From positions 176,802,945 through 176,866,944 of the forward strand of contig CM070902.1 in NCBI GenBank assembly GCA_036417435.1: a stretch of DNA of 64,000 nucleotides, read 5' to 3'. A program made the translations under genes and the position numbers. The notes beneath the pieces are model-generated. The model did not search any database, was not told the origin of the DNA, and worked only from the letters and a program-made list of their open reading frames with translations. The DNA comes from Inia geoffrensis. Its lineage: Eukaryota > Chordata > Mammalia > Artiodactyla > Iniidae. This document shows, in pieces, positions 34,650-46,004 of the stretch. Positions within the stretch are counted from its first letter, which is position 1. Every line of letters begins with the position of its first letter.

Positions 34650-34835
34650 CCCCAGTAAAATGTCTTTAAATACATAAAATAAAAGGCCTTTATTTAAATA
34701 AATTAAATATGTTATTTATCATAAATTATGTTTGTATTAAAATAAATTTATTAAAATTATAAAATTATAAATTAAGAATTGAATAAATTAAATTAATACA
34801 ATAAAACATTTAAATAAAATAAAATGCCCCAATAA
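34650..34835. repeat. AT-rich low-complexity region
   Basis: About 185 bp of nearly pure A/T with (AAATTAA)- and (AAATAAA)-like units. No coding potential. Confidence 0.85.
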
Positions 34836-35686
34836 AACCCCTTTCCCTCAGGTTGTGGACATCCTTCTCTCAAGATTTCAGAGGACACCCTGAAGGTTTA
34901 CTTTCCCATTTGTCTCATCTCTCTGGAATTACTCCTCCCCTGCAGCCTGAGGTGCATTTCCTGCTGAGTTTTGCTCTACCAAGGGACCTCCCTGTCCTGC
35001 TTTCTTCAACTTCCCCCAAAGGCCACCAACACAGGCTGCCGAATGGAACTACAGCAAAGCCCAAGATAATAAACAGCTTAAACTTGAAACGAGTCATTTG
35101 CTGAAATCAGACTTCGCCAGTTTCCTGAACAACCAAGCACATGGAAGCATCACCACTGCCCTTCATCACCACTGCCCTTCTGGGCCCGTGCGCCCCGCCC
35201 TCACTGGCCTCCCAGACTCAACAGCCTTCTCTTCCAGCTTGCAATTTTTTCCTCTGGTCCGAGAGCCCCCAGACCCACTCCTCAGCACAGCTTTAACTTT
35301 CCTTGACACAGGGCGTTTAGGCTGGGTTTTGTTTCGGCCTCTCCCATCTAGGTTGCGTGGGAGTAAGTTTGGGGTCAGGCTCAGCGTCTACCACAAGGAG
35401 TTCCCAAAGCCACCACGTGTCCTTTCCTAGATGCTGTCATCCTTCTCCGCTCAAACTGTTCCTAGACATTTTAAACAACATTTTTAAGTGTTACATTACA
35501 GTTTAATAAAAAGATTAAGCTAAAAATCCTAATAAAATATATAAGAAGAAAAGCTATTTTCCCATTGACATCTAAATGGGATTTGCTAAAAAAAATGTTT
35601 TTCAAAGAAGTAGGGTTTTTTCTTAAGACTATACCAAACACTTGTACTATAAACCAGTGTATAATCATTTCAAGTGAGAGATAACA
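34836..35686. other. Unassigned sequence
   Basis: Contains a small tandem repeat 'atcaccactgccctt' twice near 35149-35180. The 110-codon frame at 35098-35430 has no recognised domain. Confidence 0.4.
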
Positions 35687-35696
35687 GCTATTTTTA

Positions 35697-36157
35697 TTAT
35701 TAAAAAACTTTTTTATTGAAGTATAGTTGATTTATACAATGTTTCAAGTGTACAGCAAAGCGATTCAGTTATACATATATATGTTCTTTTTTATATTCTT
35801 TTCCATTATGATTTATTACAGGATATTAAATATCGTTCTCTGTGCTATACTGTAGGTCCCTGTTGTTTATCTATTTTGTATGTAGTAGCATGTATCTGTT
35901 AATCCCAATCTCCTAATTTATCACTTCCCCAATGGTTCCCCTTTGGTAACCATACATTTGTTTTCTATGTCTGTGAGTCTGTTTCTGTTTTGTAAATAAG
36001 TTCAATTGAATCTTTTTTTTTTTTTAATTCCACGTACAAGTGATATCATAGGATATTTGTCTTTGTCTGGCTTACTTCACTCAGTATGATAATATCTAGG
36101 TCCATCCAGGTTGCTGCAAATGGCATTATTTCATTCTTTTTTATGGCTCAGTAATAT
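35697..36157 (-). mobile_element. L1 3' part, 5'-truncated
   Basis: Reverse-strand L1 with 'ttattgaagtatagttgat', 'ttctgttttgtaaataagtt', 'cttacttcactcagtatgat' and 'cattcttttttatggctca'. Target-site duplication 'gctattttta' at 35687-35696 and 36158-36167. Confidence 0.93.
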
Positions 36158-36295
36158 GCTATTTTTAGATTGTTTGTAAGTATCAGACCCTCTTTGAGGA
36201 TCCATACATTTGAATGCTCTTTCTATGTCATGGCAAATGATTGGCAAATACTAAGAAGCTACGTCATCTTTTTCAATATCAAAGGTCAGACATTG

Positions 36296-36503
36296 GGGCT
36301 TCCCTGGTGGCGCAGTGGTTGAGAGTCTGCCTGCCGATGCAGGGGACACGGGTTCGTGCCCCGGTCCGGGAGGATCCCACATGCCGTGGAGCGGCTGGAC
36401 CCGTGAGCCATGGCCGCTGAGCCTGCGCATCCGGAGCCTGGGCTCCGCAACGGGAGAGGCCACAACAGCGAGAGGCCCGCGTACCGCCAAAAAAAAAAAA
36501 AAA
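36296..36503 (+). mobile_element. CHR SINE, compact young type
   Basis: 'gggcttccctggtggcgcag' head, B box 'gggttcgtgccccgg', end 'gcccgcgtaccgcc' and A-tail. Target-site duplication 'gtcagacattg' / 'gccagacattg' at 36285-36295 and 36504-36514. Frames on both strands across it are artefacts. Confidence 0.95.
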
Positions 36504-36514
36504 GCCAGACATTG

Positions 36515-37617
36515 AAACGAATCTTGGATTGTAGAACTGCTGTAAATGATGCTTAGTCTCCGGAAACTAGATGAAAATAAGACGCTGAGCTTCAGACATT
36601 TATCCAGGTTTAGAAGAACCTATGGAGGCACACATACTCTCGATGATATTTAATTGCTTTCCCCCCAGTAAGTATAAGCACGTATAGTCCATTATAGAAA
36701 TACATTTGCTCGGAAAGGTAAGAAAGGTTGGTTCCTGGCTGTGCTCTGAGGAAACCACCCTCTGCTGCTGCCTTGTCATTGCGTTCAGTGTTTCCAAAGG
36801 GAGCTGCGAGTTTCTCAGAAAAATAACTGGTGAACTGGATGAAGGAGAGGAAACATGGAGCTGGGTGGAGGGAGGGTGCTGACGGAGGGAATTTTCTACA
36901 GTAGATTTGTCCCGGCAGGAGGAAAGATTAAGTACGGCACGATGCCCTGGATTCGACAAAAGACCAGGGGGGTTGGAGGAGTCTGCAAATCACAGTGCCC
37001 CCCCGCAAAAACCCACCCAGTCGGTAGTGTGCTCTTAAGTCATCAGAAGAGCTGTCACCCCAGATTGTGTTGCTCTATGGGACCCAAGAAGGTCTTGTTG
37101 GCGGCCTTCCGAGGGAGCACGTCATAGAGGAAGGGACTTGTTTCCTTCCCACTGCACCCAGGAGTCTGGGTCCGAGTGGCGGTACAGAGAATGGCATGGC
37201 AGCCAGGAGCCCACCGGTGGTTGACGTTGCTGGGGAGGGAAGAGCAGAATCCCGCTTTGGCCGGGGCCACTGTGGAGAGGGACGCCTGCTTGCACAAAAA
37301 TGATCTGCACGACAACCAAGGTAAAACGTAAAGCCTCTAGGAGCACAGAGAAGGAAGTGTGGGCATTTGAGGACCTCTGGAGATTTGTGCTGGTGGAAGG
37401 GGAAGAAGAGAAATTTGGAAGGGGATTGATTTTCTTAAAGGCAAAGATGGGAAGGGTATTTGCTTGCCAGGAACATTTAGGAGGGAATGCTACTATTACA
37501 GGCTGAGAAGCTGCAATAGCACCCAGATGGGAGAATTTCACTTATATTCAAAGTTCAAAGTAACCATATTCATAATTTTGATAAATATGTTTATTTATTT
37601 TTTATTTGAAATCCTTA
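36515..37617. other. Unassigned sequence
   Basis: About 1.1 kb without recognised repeats. Frames include 119 codons (36600-36959, minus) and 139 codons (37122-37541, minus), both opposed by plus-strand frames and without known domains. Confidence 0.4.
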
Positions 37618-37762
37618 TATTGTGCTTTTTTAAAAAAATTATTTTATTGAAGTATAGGTGATTTACAATGTTGTGTTAATTTCTGCTGTACAGCGACATG
37701 ATTCAGTGGTACCTATGTATACATTCTTTTTCATATTCTTTTCCATTATGGTTTATCACGGG
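37618..37762 (-). mobile_element. L1 3' end, short
   Basis: Reverse L1 3' UTR: 'attttattgaagtataggtg', 'tttctgctgtacagcgaca', 'ttccattatggtttatca'. No clear duplication seen. Confidence 0.88.
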
Positions 37763-37904
37763 AGACAAATATGTCTATTGAAGATCAAAATTAGATTTCA
37801 TTTCTACAACTCAGAAGTAATTAACCAGATTTGGAACCCCACGTTCTCTGTTATGCACAATGAGACCAGACTTTGACACTAAACTCTCTGGAACCCACCA
37901 ACCT

Positions 37905-38300
37905 CAACAATAAACCAGGGATAATAATTTTGTGTCATAGCACTGTTGTGCAGACAGTGAAAAAACTTTGGAGTGAGAGACAGGCATGGACATATATACA
38001 CTACCAAACGTAAGATAGCTAGTGGGAAGCAGCCACATAGCACAGGGAGATCAGCTCGGTGCTTTGTGACCACCTAGAGGGGTGGGATAGGGAGGGTGGG
38101 AGGGAGGGAGACGCAAGAGGGAGGGGATATGGGGATATATGTATATGTATAACTGATTCACTTTGTTATAAAGCAGAAACTAACACACCATTGTAAAGCA
38201 ATTATACTCCAATAAAGATGTAAAAAAAAAAAAAAACTTCGGAGAAAGTGTTTTGCACAGTATCTGGCACGCAGTAAGTGTCCAGTGATATTTGTTCACT
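37905..38300 (+). mobile_element. MIR split by an L1
   Basis: The left part ('ccagggataataattttgtg') and right part ('cacagtatctggcacgcagt') read as one MIR 3' half interrupted by the L1 at 37974-38230. Confidence 0.55.
37974..38230 (+). mobile_element. L1 3' end, young type
   Basis: Sense L1 3' end: 'gaccacctagaggggtggga', 'gtataactgattcactttgt', 'actccaataaagatgt' and A-tail. Target-site duplication of 14 bp 'aaaaaactttggag' / 'aaaaaacttcggag' at 37960-37973 and 38231-38244. It resembles, in complement, the L1 parts at 14607-14790 and 39002-39098. Confidence 0.93.
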
Positions 38301-38935
38301 GCTCAGTGAAAAAGTCTTCACCAGAAAGTTGAACTAGTGGCAGAAGGAAGACCACATAAACCATTAGAGCAGAACTGCAAGGGCTGTTGACATCCACAGT
38401 GCCACGCACGAGAAAAAGAGACGACAGATTCTTGTACAAGATGGAGCAGGGAGAAAAGCACCCTGAACTGAAGACCAGGCAGGTGGATTCGTCCTGGCTC
38501 TTCCTCCGGCTCCCCTGTGCCGTGGCTTAGCCCCTCAGCTGGCCTCTCCCACGATCAGATCGCTCGAGCAGAAGCCGAGGGGCTCTGTCTCAGGAGTAGC
38601 TACGGTCCCTTATCACAATAACAGTTCACATATTTGTAAGGTATCACCCTATGGTTGCTAAAGCACTTGCTTTAATTATTTATTGTTTCTCCATGTAGAG
38701 TATAGCAGTTAGGGGATGGCAGTTCTAACGTGTTGTGGTTTTAATTTTCTAAACGGTGTTTTTATAGAAAAAGCACGTAGACTATAATCCCTAATTATAT
38801 TAACTACAACCGTGGGAGGTCAGGTTGGTTGGACGGGCAGGGAATAGCATTGCTGGTGCCAACTTACCCGAATTCTAGCTACATGAGTAAGACGAAGAAT
38901 ACAGACACTTTCGTGAGCTGGTCTTGAAAGAGGTT
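38301..38935. other. Unassigned sequence
   Basis: No gene or repeat recognised. Confidence 0.4.
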
Positions 38936-38952
38936 ATGATGGTCACACTTTA

Positions 38953-39499
38953 TTGTTTTATTTACTCATTTTCATTATTTATTTCTTTTATTGAAGTACA
39001 GTTTTTTTTTAAAACATCTTTATTGGAGTATAATTGCTTTACAATGGTGTGTTACTTTCTGCTGTATAACAAAGTGAATCAGCTACACATATACATACAC
39101 TTATAATGTGTTAGTTTCAAGTGTACAGCAAAGTGAGTTATGCATTTATATATAAAATATATAAAATATATATTCTTTTTCAGATTCTTTTCCATTATAG
39201 GTTATTAAATGATATTGAGTAGAGTTCCCTGTGCTATGCAATAGGTCCTTATATATTGTTTACCTATTTTATATATAGTAGTTTGTATCTGCTAATTCCA
39301 AACTCCTAATTTATCCCTCCCCCCTTCCCCGCACCCCTACTATCCCCTTTTGTTTGTTTTCTATGTCTGTGAGTCTTTTTCTGTTTTGTAAATAAGTTCA
39401 TTTGTATCATCTTTTAAGATTCTGCGTATAAGTGATATCATATGATATTTGTCTTTTTCTGTCTGACTTATTTCACTTAATATGATAATCTTGAGGTCC
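38953..39499 (-). mobile_element. L1 3' part hosting a younger L1
   Basis: Reverse-strand L1 ('tcttttattgaagtaca', 'agtttcaagtgtacagcaaa', 'atgtctgtgagtctttttc', 'gacttatttcacttaatat'). Duplication 'atgatggtcacacttta' / 'atgatggtcacacctta' at 38936-38952 and 39500-39516. A younger L1 end interrupts it at 39002-39098. Confidence 0.93.
39002..39098 (-). mobile_element. Young L1 3' end nested in an older L1
   Basis: T-run, then 'aaaacatctttattggagta', 'acaatggtgtgttactttct', 'aacaaagtgaatcagctac'. It matches the young L1 type and sits within the 3' UTR of the older copy. Flanks 'tacagtt' / 'tacactt' may be a short duplication. Confidence 0.85.
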
Positions 39500-39584
39500 A
39501 TGATGGTCACACCTTAAATGTATATTAGTCGCATGTATTTTCTAAGGGAAGAATGGGGAGAGGCCAAGGTAACGGGGAGGTGAT

Positions 39585-39790
39585 GAGACTAATATTACAG
39601 AGAATATTTACTGCATACATGCTACATAGTGTGTCAGGTATCGTGACAAGCATTTTATATACGTTATTCCCTTTGCCCTGTAGGGAGGGAGGCACAATTA
39701 TTCTCATTTTACAGAAAATCAACTTGCCAGTGTTACTCAGAAGACTGTTGGGATTTGAAGCCAGGTCTGTATCTCTATTCCGTGAGTTTT
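39585..39790 (-). mobile_element. MIR SINE
   Basis: Reverse MIR: 'ttattctcattttacagaaa', 'cagtgttactcagaagactg', 'gatttgaagccaggtctg'. Ends approximate. Confidence 0.7.
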
Positions 39791-40430
39791 CCAGATCGTT
39801 GCGTAAAAACAGGAATGTAGGGAAAGGACCTAAAATTATTTGGCGCTTACAAGTATGAAGAAAGATTTACTGGTATAGGGGTGGCAAAGCTCCCCCGTTT
39901 GCAAAGTGTGCTTAGTAATTGGGTATTTGAGCATTAATTTTAGCAAGTACTGACCTATATTCACCTGGAGACAGGTTCCATTGCTGCATCATGGGAGTTT
40001 CTAGTTTGTATCACTTTCCGTCATTAACTGTGTAGCTGGATGCGTCCCCAAACACTGGAACAGGCGTTTTTGCAGGGCCTCAGCACCGGGCACTGGCCTC
40101 CACAGCTGTACCTTGAAGCAGCTTTCAACTCTCAAGTAGCTGTTACATTAGCAAAGCAAGACAGTAGCCAACGTTTCATTCGTGCCGAGCAGTAAACCCT
40201 GAGCTTCATCAGAAGAGGTTGCAGCTGATTCATAAACAATAGGGATTTTCTCTAATTGAAGGGCATCTGGTGGCCACAGGAGCTCGTCTTTAATCCCCTC
40301 TAATGAGTTCAGAAGCTGTCGCAACTTTTGATGACAATATGGGCTTCATTTTAACTGCTTGGTTAGCCTGTCGGGTCCACACTGTGTTAACACCATCGCT
40401 TTACCTAACTGGCCTTGGTTTTCTCTCTTT
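39791..40430. other. Unassigned sequence
   Basis: No gene or repeat recognised. Confidence 0.4.
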
Positions 40431-40434
40431 CTCT

Positions 40435-41250
40435 TGTTTTCAGTGTTTTATCTTGTGACCCTACTACTCATGGTCACCCAGGCTGGATAACCGGGGTCCT
40501 CCTGATTCCTTACCACCTAGATTCAGCGTGTTTCCCGAATGCATCTCTTTTCCGCTCCCATCACCTCTGCCTCCACCTAGATTCAGCGTGTTTCCCGAAT
40601 GCATCTCTTCTTCTCCGCTCCCATCACCTCTGCCTTAGCCTCACCTGTACTTGCCTGGACCACTTACGGCCCTGCCTGCTGGGCCTCCATCCCCAGGCTC
40701 TTCTCCGCAATTCGGTCTCCACCCAGCCAAGCATCTTCCATTTAATCCCAAGACTGACCAGTCTCTGCCTGTTTGAACCTTCAGGGGTCCCCGATGCCTA
40801 CAGAATAGAGCCCCTGCTCCTGGCATGCCTGGTAGAGCCCCTTAGGCTTCCTCTCCCCTCTCCCCTCTTAGCCATGACCGTCAGCAATGCTGAACTTGTC
40901 TTTCTGCCATGTACAGTTCTGTGGGCTGTGTCTCCCCTCTGGGTCATTTGCTCAAGCTGTCCTCTTTGTCCAAAATGCCCTTTCCACCCACGCCATCCCA
41001 CCAGCCTCCCATCCCTTGCCTGGGTCCTCATCATTCTTTGAGACACAGTTCAGACGAGAGCCTCACCCTCTGTCCCAGGAACGGCAGGTGACCCTCCCCT
41101 CTGTCCCCATGTCTCCAGGAACAAACTAGGTGTTAAATGTATTCCCGTAACCGTCACTGCCCTTCTGACACTTTACTGTGATTCTCTGTGGGTGTGTCTG
41201 TTGTCCTCCTTTGGGTTAGTTCATTCCTGTAAGAGAAGGAAAAGCTCAGT
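40435..41250 (+). mobile_element. L2 element, 3' half
   Basis: Order and wording match L2: 'acttgcctggaccacttac', 'gcctacagaatagagcccc', 'tgtccaaaatgccctttcc', 'ctttgagacacagttcag'. The 208-codon frame at 40415-41041 falls inside it, so I do not call it a gene. It contains a 60-bp tandem duplication at 40513-40635. Confidence 0.65.
40513..40635. repeat. Tandem duplication, two copies of about 60 bp
   Basis: The unit starting 'ccacctagattcagcgtg' occurs at 40513-40572 and again from 40573, the second copy ending at about 40635. The copies are nearly identical except for a 3-bp insertion in the CTTCTT part of the second. Confidence 0.95.
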
Positions 41251-41279
41251 GCCTGATAGTAAATTACACAAGAGGGGCG

Positions 41280-41830
41280 ACCAGAAGGTCTTAGAAAATC
41301 ATGCAAATAGCTCCTAAACACACGGAGAGATGTTCCATCTCGCTGATAGGAGAGGAATGTCGACTACTATTCGACCAGTTCTTACCTGTCATAAATCCAG
41401 AAGTTTGACAGCATACTCTGTGGGTGGGGTCATGTGGAGATAGGTGTTCTAGGACATTGCTGGTTGGACAACAAAATGGTACAGCCCTATGGCGGGGGGG
41501 AATTTGGCAGTATCAAGCTAACTTACATATGCCTTACCCTCTGGTCCAGGAATGACACTTCTAGGAATCTATCCCAAAGATGTACTGCAAAATAAATGAG
41601 AACGTGTTTGCAGAAACCTATATTTTATAGCACATTTTATAAGAGCAAAAGATTGGAAACAGTCCGTATAACCATTAATAGAGGTCTCGTTGAATAAAGG
41701 GAAGGTGGAAAAACATGTGCTTAGTTTGCTACTCTTTTTCTGAGAAAGGGGAGGATATGATTATAAATATAGTTTTCTTTTAGTTTTTACAAGTTTTCCT
41801 ATAAGGAAAAAGAAGTAACAAGATGTAGAT
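41280..41830 (+). mobile_element. Ancient L1 (L1M-like) 3' part
   Basis: 'gaatttggcagtatcaagct', 'aggaatgacacttctagga', 'attggaaacagtccgtataa' and 'aggtctcgttgaataa' follow the order of old L1 ORF2 end and 3' UTR. Diverged and non-coding. Confidence 0.75.
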
Positions 41831-42609
41831 GACAAAGATAAAAGCTAGACTTCTCTAAATATCCCTTATTTTAAGAATTTTACTTTGAAACCATGTAAAT
41901 ATTTTACTTGATTACACAAGACTTTTTTAATCCCTAAAAAATGAAACAAAACTAAACAAATGAACCTAAACATGTACTGAGTCGGTGGAAAGATCTCCCA
42001 AAGAACTAACTCTGATTTTTTCTCCTCTATTTTCCCTTCCCTCCAGCCTTTTGCCATCAGAATCACTGACCCTAAGCCCACAACAGATTGAAAAGTTTGT
42101 AACAGTCTCTGAGGCAAAGTGGAAGCCTGCGTTCCTCAGGATGGGTTAAGGGGAGGTCCTAGGCCAAAAGCGAGATCTCCTTTATTTCCTGCTTATTTTA
42201 CTGAAGAATTTCTTTTTGTCACTCAGGTTCCTCCTTCCTTCTCTCTCTGCATCACAAAAACTGCAGTGAGAAACCAAATGGGCGGGCTCCTGACCTCCAC
42301 TAGGAGGTTTCAAACTTGGCTGACTTGGAAAGTGGTAGTTCTGAGGACACAAATACGGAAATTTCAGAGAGAAGCCTAAGGCTGGGGCTGGAGAGCCCTC
42401 AACCATAGTAACAAGAACTGGTTAACCCCAGAAAGGGTAGGAAAGCTTCTGACACTGCAGAGGTAAAGAAGAGTGCCATGCAGGGCAGATCAAAGAAGAC
42501 CAGTAGTCTTGCCCACGCTGGGGGAATTGACTCAGCGTCTGGTTAGAGGGCTGAGGGGTTAAAACGAGAAGCCTTCCTGTATAACACGTTTGTGCCTGGA
42601 CATGTTACC
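41831..42609. other. Unassigned sequence
   Basis: No gene or repeat recognised. Frames at 41866-42406 lack motifs. Confidence 0.4.
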
Positions 42610-43095
42610 CAGTCCAAGCTTGCACTGCTCGCCACACAACAGGCCAAAAATCGAGACACAAGGTGTTGGGGCAAGGAATAGAGATTTTGTTCAGGAAGCC
42701 GGAGAAGATGGGAGACTAGTGTCCCCAAGAACCACCTGCTCCAACTTAGCAGTCAGGCTGCTTTTATACTAAAATGGGAGTGGGCGTGGCTGATTGTTGG
42801 AAACTTTTGGCGCAGGAATCCTTGGTTCACAAATGTTATTCTCTGTTCTGCAACATTTTATCTCTGTATGAACTGAAAAGTGTTTTACTCTTAAAGGTCA
42901 GAGCCCTGAGAATCGGCTCTCCTGTAGCTTTCAGGCTAGAGGCAACATTGTTTCACAAGGTGCAGAGCCCGCAGGACTCAGCACAGGCAACAGAGCACAA
43001 GGCTTAGAGCTACAGGGATAGATCTGATGCGGAGGCAGGTTTGCTCGTCCCTGTTACACATCTGTGCCGTCTGGCCGCCACAAGTCATGCCCTCC
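42610..43095 (-). mobile_element. Probable solo LTR of an endogenous retrovirus
   Basis: The block from 'ggtgttggggcaaggaatag' through 'cagtcaggctgcttttatac', 'gcgcaggaatccttggttc' and 'gagccctgagaatcggctct' reads like the complement of an artiodactyl ERV LTR. No gag, pol or env frames flank it, so it looks like a solo LTR. Ends and family are uncertain, and the right boundary could extend past 43095. Confidence 0.5.
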
Positions 43096-43655
43096 AGAAG
43101 TTGGGGTGGGGGGCAAGATGGTTATTTGGGATCTACGCCTGTGAACAGAAAGAGGCCAAAGCAGGATTGGGCAGAGGAAGGAGCCGAACTGTGGTGAGGG
43201 CTCAACACCGCCTCTGCTCACCGGGTGAAAAATGGTCCCGTGGCAGGTGGAAACATCTGGACTTTATCCCCTCACCTTACTGAGTCTTCTGACCATGCTG
43301 CCCCGAGAGGGCTTGCCTCAGAGAGAGACAGCACGAGAGGGACACAGCCCTGCAGCCAAAGCAGCCCCTTGAAGGAGCTGACAGCCGCAGCTGTCTACTG
43401 ATGGTATTTCCTGCAGCTGGGGCACAAGTCTTTCCTTGGAGGGGGACTTGGGGGTTATATCCCTCTGCCGCCAGGCTAGCAACCCTCTTCATAGTTAACG
43501 TAGAGTGTTTTTTACTGTAATTTCTCTCAACAAACAAAAGGCATTACATTTTCAGGAAAGAGCTCCATGTATTTAAGGATGAATTCAAAATTGCTGTTAG
43601 AATTTATATTCCATGGATTATCAGGTGGTCAATAGTATATTTCTGGGCAGGCTGG
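43096..43655. other. Unassigned sequence, possibly continuing the LTR
   Basis: GC-moderate. The 86-codon minus frame at 43277-43537 has no recognised domain. Confidence 0.35.
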
Positions 43656-43659
43656 AATT

Positions 43660-43810
43660 AGCTGTTTGTTCGTTTATTCACCTCACAAACATTTCTTAAG
43701 TGTCTATTGCATGACAGTCTCCGGAAATTGAAATATGGATAAGGATGCTTTTTCCCCTGAACTGGGAGTTAGATCCAAGTAGGGAGGCGGACAAAATAGA
43801 TAATTGAAAC
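43660..43810. mobile_element. Possible ancient interspersed repeat
   Basis: 'cctcacaaacatttcttaag' followed by 'tgggagttagatccaagtag' and 'gacaaaatagataattgaa' resembles an old mammalian repeat also hinted at near 29636 and 63475. Family not assigned. Confidence 0.4.
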
Positions 43811-45100
43811 AACGTGGTAGGAGTTTAACAGGTAGGTATAAACAAGACGCCATAGAAGTTAAAGGGGCACGAAGGAGCCAGTGGTCAGCTGTGTCTGCAG
43901 GCCTCCTCCTGGGAGAGGAGGCATGGGCTCTGACTCTCAGAGGACAGAAATATTCACATAAGAACATTATCGGAAGAGCACATGAATGGGTAAAGGCTCA
44001 AAGGAGCGAAAGAGCATCACACACGATGGGAACCACAGATAGACTGATACGACCAAGGCACGGATCGTTTTTAAGGACATATTGAAATACGGGGCTGGGA
44101 AAAATGCATGAACAATTATCTTATTCATTTAAAATATAATTTCTAATTGTATTTTATCTAGCCAGGGCTTCTCAAATGCCTCTAACCGTGGTTCGTGATG
44201 TTTGTTTGTTTGGTTTGTGCAGTAACAGCCCTCTGCAGAACATTCCCTGGGATACGTTGGAAGACAGTGTTGCCTGAGGCTGCCAGGTCTTTGGGGACGT
44301 AAGGCTGCTCTGGATCTAGAACCTGAACACGTCTGTTCTGGACTTGATGTTGACAGGTAAGGAAAAGACTGGATGCCGTTCCTGGGGGTGCTACAGCTGT
44401 GTCTTGTCTGTTCCTGGAGGCTGGAACACTGAGCTGTTAGAAGGAACACCCTACCTTCCTGTCACAAAGAGTCCCTAGCAACCGCCTAGTTCGGGTCACA
44501 GACAGGGAGAGGAGAGACAGCAGAGTCTTTGGCCCTTTCTGGTGCAGATAAACTGGTGTGGGGAAGCTGAGAAAGAAAATCCAGTAGCACAGCTACAACC
44601 ATGGCTTGTGTATCCTTTCAAGGGCCAGTATCGACCACAGTGGGGAGGCGGATGGTTTTTACAGGTAAAGCGCTTTTGAGAATCTTTCACAAGGAGAGTT
44701 AAGCTTTCTTTACCCCTCACCTATATGATGCTCACATGGCAATGGACATGAGAACGAAAGAAACACACGTTTATTTTACACAATTCCGCTATTCTTATGC
44801 GCTCAGTCTGGGCGTCGACACCAAGCTGCCATGAACAGCTGTTCCCATTCTCACGACATCTGAGCTAACTTCCACAAAGGAATATTTTTATATCATAAAG
44901 TTTATGTTTTGTGTAATGGGGGCTGCCCCGATGTTGATAAAAAGTATACTTGTGATCAAATTTTCATTGTTACTGATTTAAGTTTCTTGCATTTTTATAA
45001 ACTTGACACATTTGGTTGATAAAAATTTGAGCAAGACATGTAGTAAGCTCAGTAAAATTGTTGGCTGGCAGTTTGTTCCCTCAACTTGCTTTAAGTGATT
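43811..45100. other. Unassigned sequence
   Basis: About 1.3 kb without recognised repeats. The 106-codon minus frame at 44129-44449 has no known domain. Confidence 0.4.
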
Positions 45101-45103
45101 TGG

Positions 45104-45210
45104 GTGGTGTGTGTGTGTGTGTGTGCAATTATGTGTGTGTATAACTGAATCCCTTTGCTGTATACCTGAAACTAACACAGCATTGTAAATCAGCTATACT
45201 TCAGTTAAAA
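45104..45210 (+). mobile_element. TG run plus short L1 3' end
   Basis: A (TG)n run (about 45104-45139) leads into 'ataactgaatccctttgctg', 'acctgaaactaacacagcat' and 'tcagctatacttcagttaa', the last 70 bp of an L1 3' UTR in sense. The TG run probably grew from the L1's own TG/TA-rich segment. Confidence 0.85.
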
Positions 45211-45646
45211 AAAGTGTAGTTAAATCGAATATGACTAATTGTGATGTCTGTAAGAAATAAACCACGTTTAATCTTATTTCCTTTATATTTTAAAATCACA
45301 AGCCTATTTGTAAGCATGCCGCTTGCTTATCTGTAAATTCCCCCTCCAGTCATGAGAAGCCTGGCTCCCACTCGTTGCCATCCGTTCACTTAATTGTTTA
45401 ATTTTCAGTATGTGTATATACACGTATCAGAATTGTTAACCAGTTCTCCAGGGGAGAAAACCTTATGAACCAGAGCACAGTGCTTCCTTGACGTTCTTTT
45501 GCCCTTGGGCTTACAGGCTCTGCTCATTTCCAAAGTTACTTGGGTCAGGACCTTTCCCCAGCCCCTCCAGTGAGGCTGTTTCATACATCTGTAATGCAGT
45601 TAGATTCTCCTGTCGCTGTCTGAATTGTCCTGGAATTCCCTAAACT
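45211..45646. other. Unassigned sequence
   Basis: No gene or repeat recognised. Confidence 0.4.
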
Positions 45647-45657
45647 CCTAAATGATT

Positions 45658-45986
45658 GTTTTAAAATTTATTTTATTGAAGTATAGTTGATCTACAATGT
45701 TGTGTTGATTTTTGCTTTACAGCAAAGTGATTCACTTATACATATGCATATATATTCTTTTTTATATTCTTTTCCATTATGGTTCATCACAGGATATTGA
45801 ATTTAGTTCCCTGTGCTCTATGGCAGGTCCTTGTTGTTTACCCATCCTGTATGTAATAGTTTGCACCCGCTGGCCCCACACCCCCAGTCCATTCCTCCCC
45901 TATCCCCCCAACCCCCTTGGCAGCCACCAATCTGTTCCCTATGTCTGTGAGTCTAGATGAGTTCTAGATAAGAACTAGACAAGTTC
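45658..45986 (-). mobile_element. L1 3' part, 5'-truncated
   Basis: Reverse L1: 'ttattttattgaagtatagt', 'tttacagcaaagtgattcac', 'tccattatggttcatcacag', 'atgtctgtgagtctag'. Target-site duplication 'cctaaatgatt' at 45647-45657 and 45987-45997. About 30 bp of extra sequence ('gttctagataagaactagac') sits at the 5' junction, with a small inverted repeat. Confidence 0.9.
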
Positions 45987-46004
45987 CCTAAATGATTTTT
46001 TTTA

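Noticed and set aside
37122..37541. 139-codon minus-strand gene
   Set aside because: No known domain, no conserved start context and overlapping frames on the other strand.
40415..41041. 208-codon plus-strand frame
   Set aside because: Lies within an L2 3' region plus a tandem duplication; no recognisable domain.
42610..43095. Full endogenous retrovirus
   Set aside because: No gag, pol or env frames or second LTR were seen nearby; a solo LTR is the most that can be supported.
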